Below are positions 12,304 through 22,843 of a DNA stretch of 64,000 bases, one piece after another. The position numbers and the translations under genes were made by a program. The DNA lies in contig JAPEVC010000041.1 of the NCBI GenBank assembly GCA_027946555.1, positions 62,001 through 126,000 on the forward strand, written 5' to 3'. Origin of the DNA: Gnomoniopsis sp. IMI 355080 (lineage: Eukaryota > Ascomycota > Sordariomycetes > Diaporthales > Gnomoniaceae). Numbering within the stretch: position 1 is the first letter of the stretch; each line of letters starts with the position of its first letter. Under the pieces are notes generated by a model. The model did no database searches. It worked only from the letters and a program-made list of their open reading frames with translations, and had not been told where the DNA came from.

Positions 12304-14122
12304 TCAGCGCGAGAAGTTCTTCTTCCTTGACCAAGTTACACCAGTAGCCTTTGCATCCAGCCACATTCTCTCCACCATCTCAGCATGCTTTTCACTCCTC
12401 GGCTCCAGCACGGCACGGAACCTGGCAGGCGTGTTGATGAAACCCTGCTCGGACTGCACCACAGGCTGGATTTCTATACTGTCCGCGTCAACTGCGCGCT
12501 TGATATTGAACGCCCACAATGTTCGCGCCATGTTGATAAAGAGGGAATTCTGCGCGAGATGCATGCCTGTGCAGATCCTACGCCCAGCACCGTAGGCGTA
12601 ATGGTCGCGCTTCGTGGCGTCGGCCAGGTTGACGCACTCAGCCGTTGTGTGAGGGTCATCGAGATAACGGCTGGGATCGTAGACGTGCGCGTCACTCCAT
12701 CGGTTCGCGTCGAAATGTATGGCCCTAAATAGATTTTGAGTCAGCTTCACGCCTCGTCTGTCCAAACTGCTCAATTGCCGGACTGTCGAGAGGTGGAAGC
12801 AGTGCCTAGTACATCGAGTCTCATATTTTCTCACTTACCACCAGTTCAAAACCACGACACTACCCTTTGGGATGAAGTAGCCGTCATACCAATCATCCTC
12901 TGTGACAGAATGAGGCATGCCGGGCTTAACGATTGGCCACCAACGAAGTGTTTCCTTGACCATGGCACGTACGTAAGGCAGATGGACTTCGTCCTCAAAA
13001 TTCGGCATCCGTTCGGGGCCTACTATGTTGTCGAGCTCCTTCTGAGCTTCCCGGACAGTATCCGGAAACAATTGGCAAGCCATGATCCATGCGTTGATGA
13101 CTGTCGACGTGGACTCACTCCCTGCCTCGACAAGCGACCCAGCTGCGTACGCAGCGAGCTCATCGCTTATGCCATTCTTCTCAGGAGAAGACTGGATTTT
13201 CTCATAGACGTCGCGGATAAAGCAATCAGGGGCCTTGCCCTGTTTGATCTTGTCGACGAGGTCGAGGTACATGTCGAGATAGACCTTAGAGTCGTACTCG
13301 AACCAACTCCGCCCAATGTTCCGCCAATTCTGGACCATCCATGATGGCAAATTGACAAGGAAAGGAAACGAGTCGACCAGCCAAGCGCCTGGCTCTGCCA
13401 TCTGGCTGAAATGTTCCAAGACTGTATAGATCCTCGACACGATAGGGTCGTTCCAGTCAGTAACCCGGTGTCCGTACGTCGCGGTCATAATAGTGCTGGC
13501 AGAGTATCTACGGTTGATGTCGTAGAAGGCCTGATCATCTTTCGCGTGTAGGAAATCGTAGAGAACCTGCTTGGATTCAAAATCCTGGATAGGTTTGTAC
13601 GTTGCGGCCGTAGTGATGCTCAGAGCAGCTTGGCTGATCGATCGCACGCGTCTCCATTTTTCTCCGTATGGCATAAAGATAATTCTGTTCTGGTTTGATG
13701 TCACGTCGAAGGCCATAGGCATATATGGGCGGTCGGAGTACTTGGCGCCTCGCCTGTCCATCAGCTCCTTTGCGACAACGGGGCTGTTGACAAAAATCCA
13801 ATCTGAGACACCAACCCGGGCATGTACAATAGGGCCGTACTTCTTCGCCCATTCCGATATGACTTGCGGGATTCTGTCCGCATCTGCGAATGCCAACAAA
13901 TTTCCAACGAATGGGTAGCCTCTTGGGCCGGGCGGCAACAACTTGCGTCTCTTGTCGTACGTTGCAAGTCTATACACCACCGGAAGAATGAGTACAAATG
14001 ACTGCGTTTAAGATTAACACATTTGTACTTTTGTTGAATAAACACGCAAAACATACAATGGCAATGGACAGATTTTGGTACCAGTTGCTAGTAATTGATA
14101 GGAAGGACTGGACAGATTCCAT
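12304..14122 (-). CDS. Cytochrome P450 monooxygenase with N-terminal anchor
   Basis: About 549 aa from exons 14057-14122, 12839-14001 and 12304-12724. The first exon is short and joins through a GTATGT donor to complete a hydrophobic anchor (residues 18-38) before the basic and proline-rich hinge LLPPGPRG. Later signs: the WRRVRS C-helix, an oxygen-binding I-helix region AGSESTS (so the usual AGxxT is AGSES-T), the ExxR (KETLR), and the heme loop YGAGRRICTG with Cys461, where the usual first Phe is Tyr. It is far less interrupted than the first P450 (two introns versus ten), so they are not recent duplicates. An in-frame Met 17 codons upstream (14173) is possible; 14122 is chosen because the anchor starts right after it. 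It shares a 1.06-kb divergent promoter with the AveC-like gene. Confidence 0.9.
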
Positions 14123-15186
14123 TGTATAAGATGGTACAGATGGCAAGGCTTCAGGCTTGCTCAATAGGTGCATCTCAAGTTAATTATGAAGTGGCTGTGC
14201 TTATGGAATGAACAGGTAGCTGAAAGAAAACTTTCCGGAAGCTAACAAGTAAAGAAGAGAAGAGCAGCTATAAAAGCCCGCTGGTCCCTGATCACATTAG
14301 GTACTCTATACGAGTCGTAGAAGCTTCATCATACTATAGATCTGTAACATTTCATCACGTGCATATTTTCAGATCTCGATGGATACAGTGACTAATTGTA
14401 GAGCTCGAAAATTGTGTAAGATACAGTCTGGGCTGAACATGTCATTTTCCTTGCCTGCACGTTCTTATCCCCTTTGCTTACTGACTTCAGTTGATCCATA
14501 GATACGTGAACCAATGCAAAATGCAACAAACGAGGCAATTGGTTGCATTCTTTGGGGCCCGGTTCCGAAACAATGACTATGGTTCTCGTCAACTTCCCCG
14601 GAGACGGAGAAAACCCATCCGCCGTCCCGCGGACACGGCAAATTAGAGCATCGCTGCCAGTGGGTGTGGTCAGCTAGCATCCATCCCGGTGGGTAAAGGA
14701 ATACTCTTTGCCGTTTTGATAGATTCTACAAGTCTTTTGATTGATATCACTCAGCAGGAACGTTCATTTCGTACTTAGGTAGTTTCTTGTGATGAAGCTA
14801 CTGTTGAATCTACTGAACTAATCCTTTCTATCTGTATGATTTCGTTCCTAGTTCAATACATGATGAATACTTCGGCTACCTAGGTATAATCTGACCAATT
14901 ACGACGTAATTTTGCTATCCAAGCTTATAATCTTTTACTCATCTATTAATGCCCAACCTTGTTTATATCTTCTGTTTAATCTCTCCTCTGCCCAGGGCAG
15001 TCAATACGATCATTCTACCGAAGAGCGCTGATAGATATATACCACCAACTTGGGCACTCTATTCCACGTCTACACCAAGGACTTCACTATCCAAGAAAAT
15101 TGGAACAACACCAAATAATTCGAATCGATTATATTCTTGTCACCTTCCGCTTCTTGCCTGTACTGACAGGTAGGACCGCACTCAAC
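14123..15186. promoter_or_regulatory. Divergent promoter region, P450 / AveC-like gene
   Basis: 1.06 kb between two start codons. It contains a good TATA box on the plus strand (TATAAAAG, 14269-14276) that lies far from the 15187 start, so a long or spliced 5' UTR, or an unrecognised transcript, is possible. A TACCTAGGTA palindrome lies near 14878-14888. No coding sequence recognised. Confidence 0.5.
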
Positions 15187-15978
15187 ATGTTTGTTCCCGG
15201 TACAACTAGCCGCCCACCGGCGGACATGGTCATGCCGTACAACACACAGATCTTCTTCACCGTCTTGGCAGACCTCCCTGCTCTTCCGTACCTGATTTTC
15301 GCTTTTCGTAAGATGCTGAGGAATGGTGATCCGGCAGCCCTTCTTATGTTCGTTGGAGGCTTCCTCGCCTCGTCATTCGAGCCTGTCGTCGACGTCCTGG
15401 GGGGCTGCTTTTTTCCGAGAGCCGGCCAAATTATAGGATATGAGTGGATGGGTCGGCCCGTGCCTGTCTTTGTGCCACTCAATTATGGCTGGTTTGTCGG
15501 CGGCATGGGTTACTGGTGTTTGTCTATGCTGCGAAATCCGAGAACGACGAGGTCGGATCTTTGGATGCTTTGGGCCAAATATATTGGTATCAACTTACTT
15601 CTGGAGTATCCGCCCCTCTACTTTGGCATCTACACTTATTACGGACACCATCCGTTCCAGATATATGGCTTCCCGCTATGGTTCCCTTGTGTCAACGCCA
15701 CCTCTCCGATCGTGTCGGCGACAATCATCAGACTAATCAGCCCCTACCTGAGTGGTTGGAAGAAGTACGCCATCGTCACCACATCTGCTTCTTCGTTCGG
15801 GCTTTCGCACGCGGCATTTGCCTTTCCCATGTGGATCGCCCTAAGCACTGAGAAGGGGTATGCCGTGACTTACCCTGCTGGTATAATTACATTCTTGCTT
15901 CTGGTTACTGGGGTCTGGATCATGTCCTTTACACTGCCAGAGAATCGAGCAAGCCAACCAAATGGCAAAGTCAAGTGA
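15187..15978 (+). CDS. Seven-helix integral membrane protein resembling AveC-family spirocyclases
   Basis: 263-aa intron-free protein. Seven hydrophobic spans are visible at roughly residues 17-38, 52-75, 98-121, 134-157, 174-190, 203-228 and 232-254. Conserved-looking polar loops sit between them: SSFEPVVDVLGG, a Gly-Arg-Pro-x-Pro stretch, and a GIYTYYGHHPFQIYGFPLW block followed by a VNATSPIV helix. From memory, this order (EPxxD, YTYYG..PF.x.FGFPLW, then N-A-x-x-P) resembles the actinobacterial proteins annotated as spirocyclase AveC family; Streptomyces AveC acts on the spiroketal of avermectin. I could not check this by alignment. Pyr4-type terpene cyclases are also small polytopic proteins but show different motifs. 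No introns, against two and ten in the nearby P450s, fits a bacterial origin. The open frame extends upstream without an ATG; 15187 is the first Met. Confidence 0.7.
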   Translation: MFVPGTTSRPPADMVMPYNTQIFFTVLADLPALPYLIFAFRKMLRNGDPAALLMFVGGFLASSFEPVVDVLGGCFFPRAGQIIGYEWMGRPVPVFVPLNYGWFVGGMGYWCLSMLRNPRTTRSDLWMLWAKYIGINLLLEYPPLYFGIYTYYGHHPFQIYGFPLWFPCVNATSPIVSATIIRLISPYLSGWKKYAIVTTSASSFGLSHAAFAFPMWIALSTEKGYAVTYPAGIITFLLLVTGVWIMSFTLPENRASQPNGKVK

Positions 15979-16480
15979 AAGAAAGCCGAATATGCCTTTG
16001 GCAAAGCGGGCGACAGGCAGCGAGGGGAACATAACCGGTGTCTTCTAACGGCACTGGGAAGGACATTAGGTACCTGGGTAGTGGCTCTAGAGATCTCGGC
16101 CGTAATCATATGGATGTACTCCTGGATTTGGTGTCCCTCCTCCTGATTCTCATAATGGTGTCATCATACAATAGAAGCTGCCGTCTTTTTTCTTTCTTTG
16201 GACGCAGGAAGACCTCAACTGTCTTTTCAAGTTCCAATACATATACGGCACTCTGCAGGTAATTTGGGAACGACCTTCGTTGGACTGAGAAACAATCTTG
16301 ATGCAAATTACGGTGTCTCACACTAGACAGTGGGATCACTTTGGTCTACGTAAATACAATGCGAGAAAAAATCGTCAGACTCTAATGCAGTGGGTAGACG
16401 CATGGAACCCTAAGTCCATCATTTCAGCGGCCGACTCGTTTCGAACAACAAAGTGTTTCACCCACATGCAGACCAGAGAT
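15979..16480. other. Convergent intergenic region, no gene seen
   Basis: 3' regions of the AveC-like gene and the first SnoaL-like gene. No family resemblance in either strand. Confidence 0.5.
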
Positions 16481-17173
16481 CTATTGCTTCTTCTGAAATT
16501 CGACGTTCTCAGAGAGCAGTTGGGAGCTGGTGAAGTCAGCCACCTTCGTCGCCATATCCACGGGGAAAGAATAGTGCTCGTGAACCAGCTTCCACAACCC
16601 TTCAATCTTCCTTGCTATCGACGTCGACCGGAATGTCATGTCATATGGATTTCCGTCAGTGGCCGTGCCATGCACACGCTGCAACGCTGTAATGTAGCCA
16701 CACTCCGGCGTAATAGCGACAATCTCCACGTCCCGGAAGGACTGATTGGTTTTGCCAAGGTAAGGCGTGATATGATCGTAGTGCGGTTCGAGATTTGGTC
16801 GCTTGAGCGTTCCCATGAGGTCGAAGATGGAGTAGTCCTTCATTTCAAAAAAGTCCTTGCCTCGTCCGGGATCAGAGTGTGCAACGACATTTAGGAAGTT
16901 GCCAAACGTTTTGTACCAGTCGAGTATCTCTTGCTCTACAGACAGAAGACCGGGATTGTGGTACTGCAATAACATAGAAGATGAGGTCAGAATGATTTTG
17001 TGGTACAAGACACATTGGTAAGTATACGACTCACCTTCGTTGGTGGAGAGGGAAGATCCCCATGGAGGGCTTCGATCGTTGTCCAGTCGGTCTGCTCGAC
17101 CAAATGTCAGCTAACTTGGGAAGGACCTGTAAAAGAAGCCAAGTAGACGGACCTCCTTCTTCCAATCAACCAT
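16481..17173 (-). CDS. SnoaL-like (NTF2-fold) protein 1
   Basis: About 187 aa from exons 17153-17173, 17035-17094 and 16481-16963. The second and third exons are secure: they join HGDLPSPPTK to YHNPGLLSVEQEI with a GTGAGT donor and a TTGCAG acceptor. The 7-codon first exon (ATG 17173, GTCCGT donor) is a best guess. The protein begins with a helix and WTTIEALHGDL, has the long helix EILDWYKTF, then the beta-rich half (GYITALQRVHG, MTFRSTSIARKIEGLWKLVHEHYSFPVD) typical of SnoaL/ketosteroid-isomerase-like domains. Members of this fold act as cyclases, isomerases, dehydratases or as non-catalytic partners. The role here is unknown. The neighbours are the AveC-like protein and the VOC protein. Confidence 0.78.
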
Positions 17174-17948
17174 TGTGGCGATGTTATTCGATTCTTCCGA
17201 GAGAATTGTCCGTCTCAAGCTGGCACTTCTCCAAGACCGTCCCTGGCTCCTCTAAGCACTAAAGTGATATCACAGATAGATTCTAGATCGTGGTGTCAGT
17301 CTCTCAGTACTCATCTGATGGCGGAATGTTCAAATAATTTGTGACATTTGTAATGACACTGACCCGGTGATTGTAGCTAGAATCTCACCTAATGATGGTT
17401 GCACCAATGCTTCGGGTGTTCCTGTCGAGTACCCGGGCCGCGGAGTCACCAACGGGGCATCGTACCGGTCAGGCGCATTTTCCATCGAAACATTGTCATG
17501 ACTGCTGGAAATATTGACCAGTACGCCTGAAGTTCCTCGTTCAAAATACCGAATGGAAGCACAGGGATCTAGACGTATCCTTGATCCCCAATCATCATGT
17601 CGATGGCATGATTACTTTGACTCTAGGCGGCCCGGGGCATGGATTTTGACCTTGATGAGGATGGTGTTTCATTGACACTTGCACGATCTCTACCGAGCAC
17701 GTGGTAATGGGTGGTATGCGACTAAAGTCGACAGGTACTACATCAAGTGACTCGTTTGGCTGCGCCTATTTGCTCGGATGCACGAGCAGGGGGTTTTTAC
17801 AAAAACCGCTTATAGTACTTAAATTCGGGAAACATATACATCATCAATACGCTCTTACGCTTCGACTTCAATGTTGGAAAATTATGGACTGTTTTTGTTT
17901 GTTATTTTTTTGGTCGTTGTTGCTGCTGCTGTTGTTGACAATACGTTT
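17174..17948. other. Intergenic, no gene seen
   Basis: 775 bp between two minus-strand genes. It contains a TTG/CTG-rich microsatellite at about 17914-17938. A 23-codon open stretch ending in a stop near 17189 (minus strand) could not be attached to any gene. Confidence 0.45.
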
Positions 17949-18581
17949 TCAACTGCTCCCAGCATCCATCAGATCGTAGTTCTCACGAACATCGGGCTGA
18001 GAGGGAGTTGGAATAGACTCGAGACCTCGCGGGCCAACACGCGCTCTTTTCTTCAGGACCTCTAGATCCTCACCATTCTCGAGTCTTCTGATCAACTCCT
18101 CCGGTTCAAAATCAGCACCAATTGGGTTTTCTGCGAATTCTGGACTTCTCATGAACGCATTTGCCTCCTCCACTGTAGCGAAGTTGTCGACTTGTGTCTC
18201 TATTTGGTTGCCGTCTGGATCCTGATAGTAAATACTTGTCGTGGGACCGTGGTTGACTGCCCAGATGGGCAAAATACCTCTGGCTTTTCTCTGACTATAA
18301 GCCTGCATGAGATCGTTGAGGCTCCTGAACGAGAAGGCCATGTGAGCCAGTCCGGCAGAAGCGGGTATTTTGGGTGTAATTCCGGGCACGTAGCTGATGG
18401 CCACTCGGTGGTGTTCCTCGTCATAAGTCAGAAACGAGAGAGCGTCATTCTGGTAGGTCACATTTGCTCCCAGGAAAGCCTTGTAGAATGCTACCATAGG
18501 CTTAAATTGTGACGTTTGTAAGACGACGTGGGCGAGTGCCGTCGGGGACAAAACCTTCTCAGTGAAAGTATCAATGGCCAT
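17949..18581 (-). CDS. Vicinal oxygen chelate protein, extradiol dioxygenase/glyoxalase-like
   Basis: Intron-free, 210 aa. A single VOC module fills residues 13-130. Candidate metal ligands are His18 (in LAHVVL), His80 (in GLAHMAF) and Glu128 (in NQIETQV after the DPDGN turn); this 2-His-1-Glu set is that of Fe(II) extradiol dioxygenases and related lyases. The C-terminal segment (FAENPIGADFEPEELIRRL) recurs in proteins commonly named biphenyl-2,3-diol 1,2-dioxygenase III. Those names rest on similarity rather than assay, so ring cleavage is possible but unproven. One module instead of the two of classical BphC makes it a short type. It is flanked by two SnoaL-like genes on the same strand. 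A TATATATA element lies about 90 bp upstream of the ATG. Confidence 0.85.
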   Translation of the reverse strand: MAIDTFTEKVLSPTALAHVVLQTSQFKPMVAFYKAFLGANVTYQNDALSFLTYDEEHHRVAISYVPGITPKIPASAGLAHMAFSFRSLNDLMQAYSQRKARGILPIWAVNHGPTTSIYYQDPDGNQIETQVDNFATVEEANAFMRSPEFAENPIGADFEPEELIRRLENGEDLEVLKKRARVGPRGLESIPTPSQPDVRENYDLMDAGSS

Positions 18582-19206
18582 ATTTGCCTAGTATTGTTGG
18601 GGATGTCACTTTTGTGGACATTGGTGACTTAGAGGTTGAAGTGATGCATCATGGTAATGACAGACATGCTATATATACCTTCACCGATGATGGAATATTT
18701 GACTACGGACTCTGGTAATTTTTGGAAATCAACGGCGATTTATGATCCGAGAGTCCCGGGTGAAACGGGACACTTCGCCAATCAGAGTCAACACCTTTTT
18801 CAGCCATAGCTTCGAGAGCGGGCCATGACCTATCAATTATAAATTGGGTATGCGGTGTAACAAGGCTTCTTGACCTCTGATTTATAATGCTGTGCATACA
18901 GCTCAGCAGAAAATGAACACTCATGACCTCGTACACGACCAAGTCCAGTTAGCGCAGTGATTATCAGACCTGTCCGTAAATCCTCCATGTTTTGTAAGAT
19001 TTATATCAGGACAAATTGATACAAAAGTGCCACTTCATCAGACATACGGAGTAGTAAGTGTCGATAAGTTCCGCCGTCAGTCCAATCACACAGCCGACCT
19101 CGCAAAACAGTGAGAATCCCGCATCCGTGTTCTCAGCACACAGATTTGACAGGTCTTACATAAACTCTTTCTCATTTGACCGGAGGGCCATGAGCTTGAC
19201 TAGACA
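18582..19206. other. Intergenic, promoter of the VOC gene
   Basis: 625 bp between two minus-strand genes. It contains the TATA element at 18670-18677. No coding sequence recognised. Confidence 0.5.
18670..18677 (-). promoter_or_regulatory. TATA box of the VOC gene
   Basis: TATATATA, 89-96 bp upstream of the VOC start codon at 18581 and in the right orientation region for a core promoter. Position and sequence only. Confidence 0.45.
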
Positions 19207-19816
19207 TTACGAGGACAGTGCTTTGACCAATGCCGACGAATCCTGCTTCAGTATTAGTGACGAGAGTCAGAGAGCTTGCCGACAGGTCTGGTCCTGTTTG
19301 ATTCATAAGCGCGGATACGTACACCCCAAACTTGGTAGAGCTTGAGCCTAGGACTCGGTGTCTGTGGATCAGCCACAATCAGGCGGCCCGCGAACTCTCC
19401 TTCGACTTGCTTCCCATTCCGCAGGCTCATGGTGACATGGGCTACGAATAGCAAGTCACTGGCGTCAGAGTTGGCGGTGTATACTTTCAGCACCTTGTGA
19501 TTCCGGGTTTCGATCGCCTTCCAAGCGTTGATCCGGGAGATTCGAATTTCTAGCAATATGATGAGTCTTTCCCATTTTTGCCAGGCTGCCCAAGTGGCAA
19601 AAGAGCTGGTTCGGCAACATTACCTTTAGTTCCCCTGGATGGCTGCCCCCCGAAATAAGCCACGGCATCCGGGGTGAAGATTTCATCGGCCAAAAGGTTG
19701 CCTACATCTGATCCGTCATCATCCAGGAGACAATATAATCTATCGACCAGCTGCTTGACAGGCTGCGGTACTTCTGCAGCTGTTGGCCATTCTGCGGAAG
19801 CAGTGTTGTAACCCAT
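19207..19816 (-). CDS. SnoaL-like (NTF2-fold) protein 2
   Basis: 151 aa from exons 19624-19816, 19323-19549 and 19207-19242 (36 nt, ending in TAA). The short last exon is supported by an ACTAATAC branch site and gives a natural end after LKLYQVWGDSS. Layout: N-terminal helix VKQLVDRLYCLL, a loop DEIFTPDAVAYFGG, a helix with ISRINAWKAIETRNHKV, then strands ending in LIVADP and LKLYQVW. This is the pattern of SnoaL-like or scytalone-dehydratase-like small enzymes. It differs clearly from SnoaL-like protein 1, so the two are not recent duplicates. It is divergent from the CoA ligase gene, with 445 bp between starts. Confidence 0.8.
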
Positions 19817-20261
19817 TTCTGGAAGAACAAGATCTGGAAATATCAACACACTTGAACGCAGAAATCTTACAAGATCTCGACTACGCTGGTACAATATCAC
19901 TGGAATCAAGCTGGGGGCCTGTGTACCTCAAAGTACCTATGGTACCTACTTCCTAGAGCGGCTCTTGCGGGCTGTATCATGTCCCGGCCCGCGGAAACAG
20001 AACTTCCGGCTGCGTAAAATAGGCGCCGCGTGAGGGACCGACGAAGCCCTAAAGCCCAAAAGTAGGTGATAATGTATAGAGATGAACTACAAGCGCCATA
20101 ACGATTTAGTACGCAATGCTTACATGAATATGAGAAGCCTCTCTAGATCAATGATTAATTCTCAGTAGGTACTGTGCACTACTCGTCTGCTCACCAGCTT
20201 GCCTGAGTAGCTTCAGCTCTACTGTACAACTGCACTCTGCAACTAGCACTTATTTGTTATC
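19817..20261. promoter_or_regulatory. Bidirectional promoter, SnoaL-like 2 / CoA ligase
   Basis: 445 bp between divergent starts. It has a GTACCT-rich stretch near 19921-19952 (TACCTCAAAGTACCTATGGTACCTACTT) related to the dispersed palindrome. No gene in it. Confidence 0.45.
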
Positions 20262-22500
20262 ATGTTCAAAGGAGACAGTCCTCGTCTGTTGTGGAAGCCT
20301 TTGCCATCGTCAGGTAAGAATCTAAAGGCATTCACAGAAAAAATCAATGCCAAGCATGGCACAAACATCAACTGTTACTTGGCTCTCTGGGAGTGGTCCA
20401 CAGGACCGCACACAGCGCCACTGTTCTGGTTGGACCTTTTTGAGTTCATGGGCATCAAGTCAGATACTAAACCACAGGGTACATTCTCCATCAAGGTTAG
20501 CTCTTTTGAGGATGTTCAGTTGGTACTGTCCTAGGTGATGGCATAATTTCGCTGATGATCTATGAGAGCAGTGGCATATGCACATGCCTCCCATGTACCC
20601 ACCTCCACATTTCTTTCCAGATCTCCAGATGAATCTTGCCGAGAATATTTTCGCCAAATACAGTTCTGAGGATATTATCCTCTACGTAGCGTCCGAAGGG
20701 GCAGCGAATGTGCGCAATGTGACGTGGAAAGAGCTGCGCAGTCAGGTCGCTCGCGTTGCCAGCGCCATGGTATCCCGGGGTGTCGACGTTGGGGACAGGA
20801 TCGCCGCCGTCATCTCGAATCGACTCGAAACAATTGTAACTTGTCTAGCAGCCCTGTCCTTAGGCGCTATCTGGTCCAGCTCGTCGCCCGACATGGGCGT
20901 GGACGGAATACTCAGCCGCCTCAGACAGATACGGCCGAAGATGGTGTTCTGTGAAAACAGGGTAGTGTACAATGGGAAACTGAGGTATCTTCTTAATAAG
21001 CATCGGATTTGGGCTAAGGTCTTGATGCAGGAGACGGCAGAACTAGAGGCTGTCGTTGTCGTTGGAGATATGGAGGAAGACCTTGGGATGGAGGGCGACA
21101 AGTTCAGATCTATCTCAGAGGAGGTTGAATCTCAGGCCAAATTGATGCCTTGGAATGAATTCCTGTCTAAAGGCGTGCGTGATAGGAAGTTGCAGTTTCG
21201 CCAGCTGCCTTTCAACCACCCTGGTTTCATCGTCTACTCATCTGGGACCACTGGCCCGCCAAAATGTATCGTCCACACCATTGGCGGACTCCTGTTATCG
21301 GCATCCAAAGACGCGTATCTGAGTTACGACATCCAGAGAGGGGACACGGTTCTGCAGTACACAACGACAGCATGGATCATGTGGGCCCTCGTGTTTGTGT
21401 CACTCTCATTCGGAGGCAAGGTCGTCGTCTACGACGGGTCACCCATGATTCCCGATCCTTTAGTTTTGCTCAGACTGGTGGAGAAGCTACAGGTCAATGT
21501 GTTCGGGACATCCGCAAAGTTCCTGTCTCTGCTAAAAGAGCAGGGCGTGAGTCCAAGGGCACTGCTTGGACTGTCGAGTCTACGGACTGTGGTTTCCACC
21601 GGCAGTGTCCTCACCGCTGACGTGGCTGAGTGGTTCTACGACCAGGGCTTTCCACCACATGTCTTCCTTAACTCGACGTGCGGCGGCACGGATCTCGCAT
21701 GCTCACTTGTGTCGGGTGTCCCCACAATGCCACTGCACGCTGGTGAAATCCAGGCTCCCAGCCTGGGCATGGCCGTGGACATATTCGACGTCGACGACGA
21801 CCGTGGGGTGTCCATCAAGGACACTGGGGAGGCGGGCGAGCTCGTTTGCACGCAGGCTTGGCCGAGCGAGCCTTCTTTCTTTTGGGACGACCCGACGGGC
21901 AACATATACAAGACTTCGTACTTTACAAAGTATGCTGCTGTGTCCACGCTTCGACAAGAACGGCAGTCGTCCGAGGCATATCCTGTGTGGAACCAAGGAG
22001 ACTTCGTATCGATAAACCCGGTGACCGGCGGTTTTGTGATTCATGGCAGGTCAGATGGTGTGTTGAATCCCGGCGGTGTTCGCTTCGGCTCCGCAGAGAT
22101 TTATAATGTTGTCGAGTCGGATCCGGCGATTGGTGACAGCATCTGCGTTGGCCAAAGGAGGGATAGAGATGCAGACGAGTCGGTCATCCTCTTTGTACAA
22201 ATGGCTGACGGACACAGTTTTACTCGGGCCGTCGCTCGAAGACTCAGTGATGCCATCAAGTTAAGACTGAGCCCTCGTCATGTACCAAAGTACATGTTCC
22301 AGGTGCCCACCATTCCTTACACAGTGAATGGGAAGAAGGTAGAGATTCTGGTTAAGAAGATAGTGAGCGGGAAGCATGTAAACGTCAGCCCCACGGTTAT
22401 CAATCCAGAGTGTCTGGCTGTCTACGAGCATTTTGTCGACGTCGAAAGGGCTAGCGAAAGGCAACAAAGTTCGTGGGATTACCGTGGCGGTCTTCTGTAG
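20262..22500 (+). CDS. Acetoacetyl-CoA synthetase-like acyl-CoA ligase
   Basis: ATP-dependent ligase of the AMP-forming family, about 720 aa from exons 20262-20495 and 20572-22500. The joint (SIK then WHMHMPPMYPPP) restores the N-terminal part typical of acetoacetyl-CoA synthetases, which includes a FPDLQMNLAEN motif. The P-loop VYSSGTTGPPKCIVH is near residue 300, and the downstream GDFVSINPVTGGFVIHGRSDGVLN segment with its Gly-Asp and Arg-x-Asp residues carries the adenylate contacts. PYTVNGKKVE at the end contains the catalytic Lys. The family couples a beta-keto acid to CoA. The usual housekeeping copy acts in ketone-body or leucine metabolism. A copy inside an oxidative cluster suggests it activates a keto acid from ring cleavage or a cluster product; this is inference. 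Confidence 0.88.
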
Positions 22501-22843
22501 AACAGGCAATCTCAATCTGGCCTATTTGGCTTTTAATACCTCGACGTGGAAACAGTTCTTAGCTGTCCAAGTTCCGAAGACCTTTGTCCCGCAACGGTAG
22601 TAGCAATTTTGGAAATGATACTCTGTCATCGAATAGGTTCAAATTACTTGCATATTGACGTCTCCAAAGGGACTTTATCTGCCTGCAAGGTAAGGCGAGC
22701 TTGTACTATATCAGTTCCATGACCAGCCTTATACGTCTGACATCCTGTCTGTCATACTTAATCGGGTTATGGCAGGTCTACGAATGATCGTTTAAGCCTC
22801 TCTTCAAATGGTCAACCTGCAACATCAGCGAGACAGCATCCCA
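22501..22843. other. Convergent intergenic region, no gene seen
   Basis: 3' ends of the CoA ligase and the FMN monooxygenase. Nothing recognisable. Confidence 0.5.

Noticed and set aside
5411..14122. The two left-hand P450s as a recent tandem duplication
   Set aside because: Intron number (ten versus two), heme-loop sequence and length all differ.
15187..15978. Pyr4/AusL-type terpene cyclase as identity of the membrane protein
   Set aside because: Small and polytopic like those cyclases but its loop motifs differ and fit the AveC family better.
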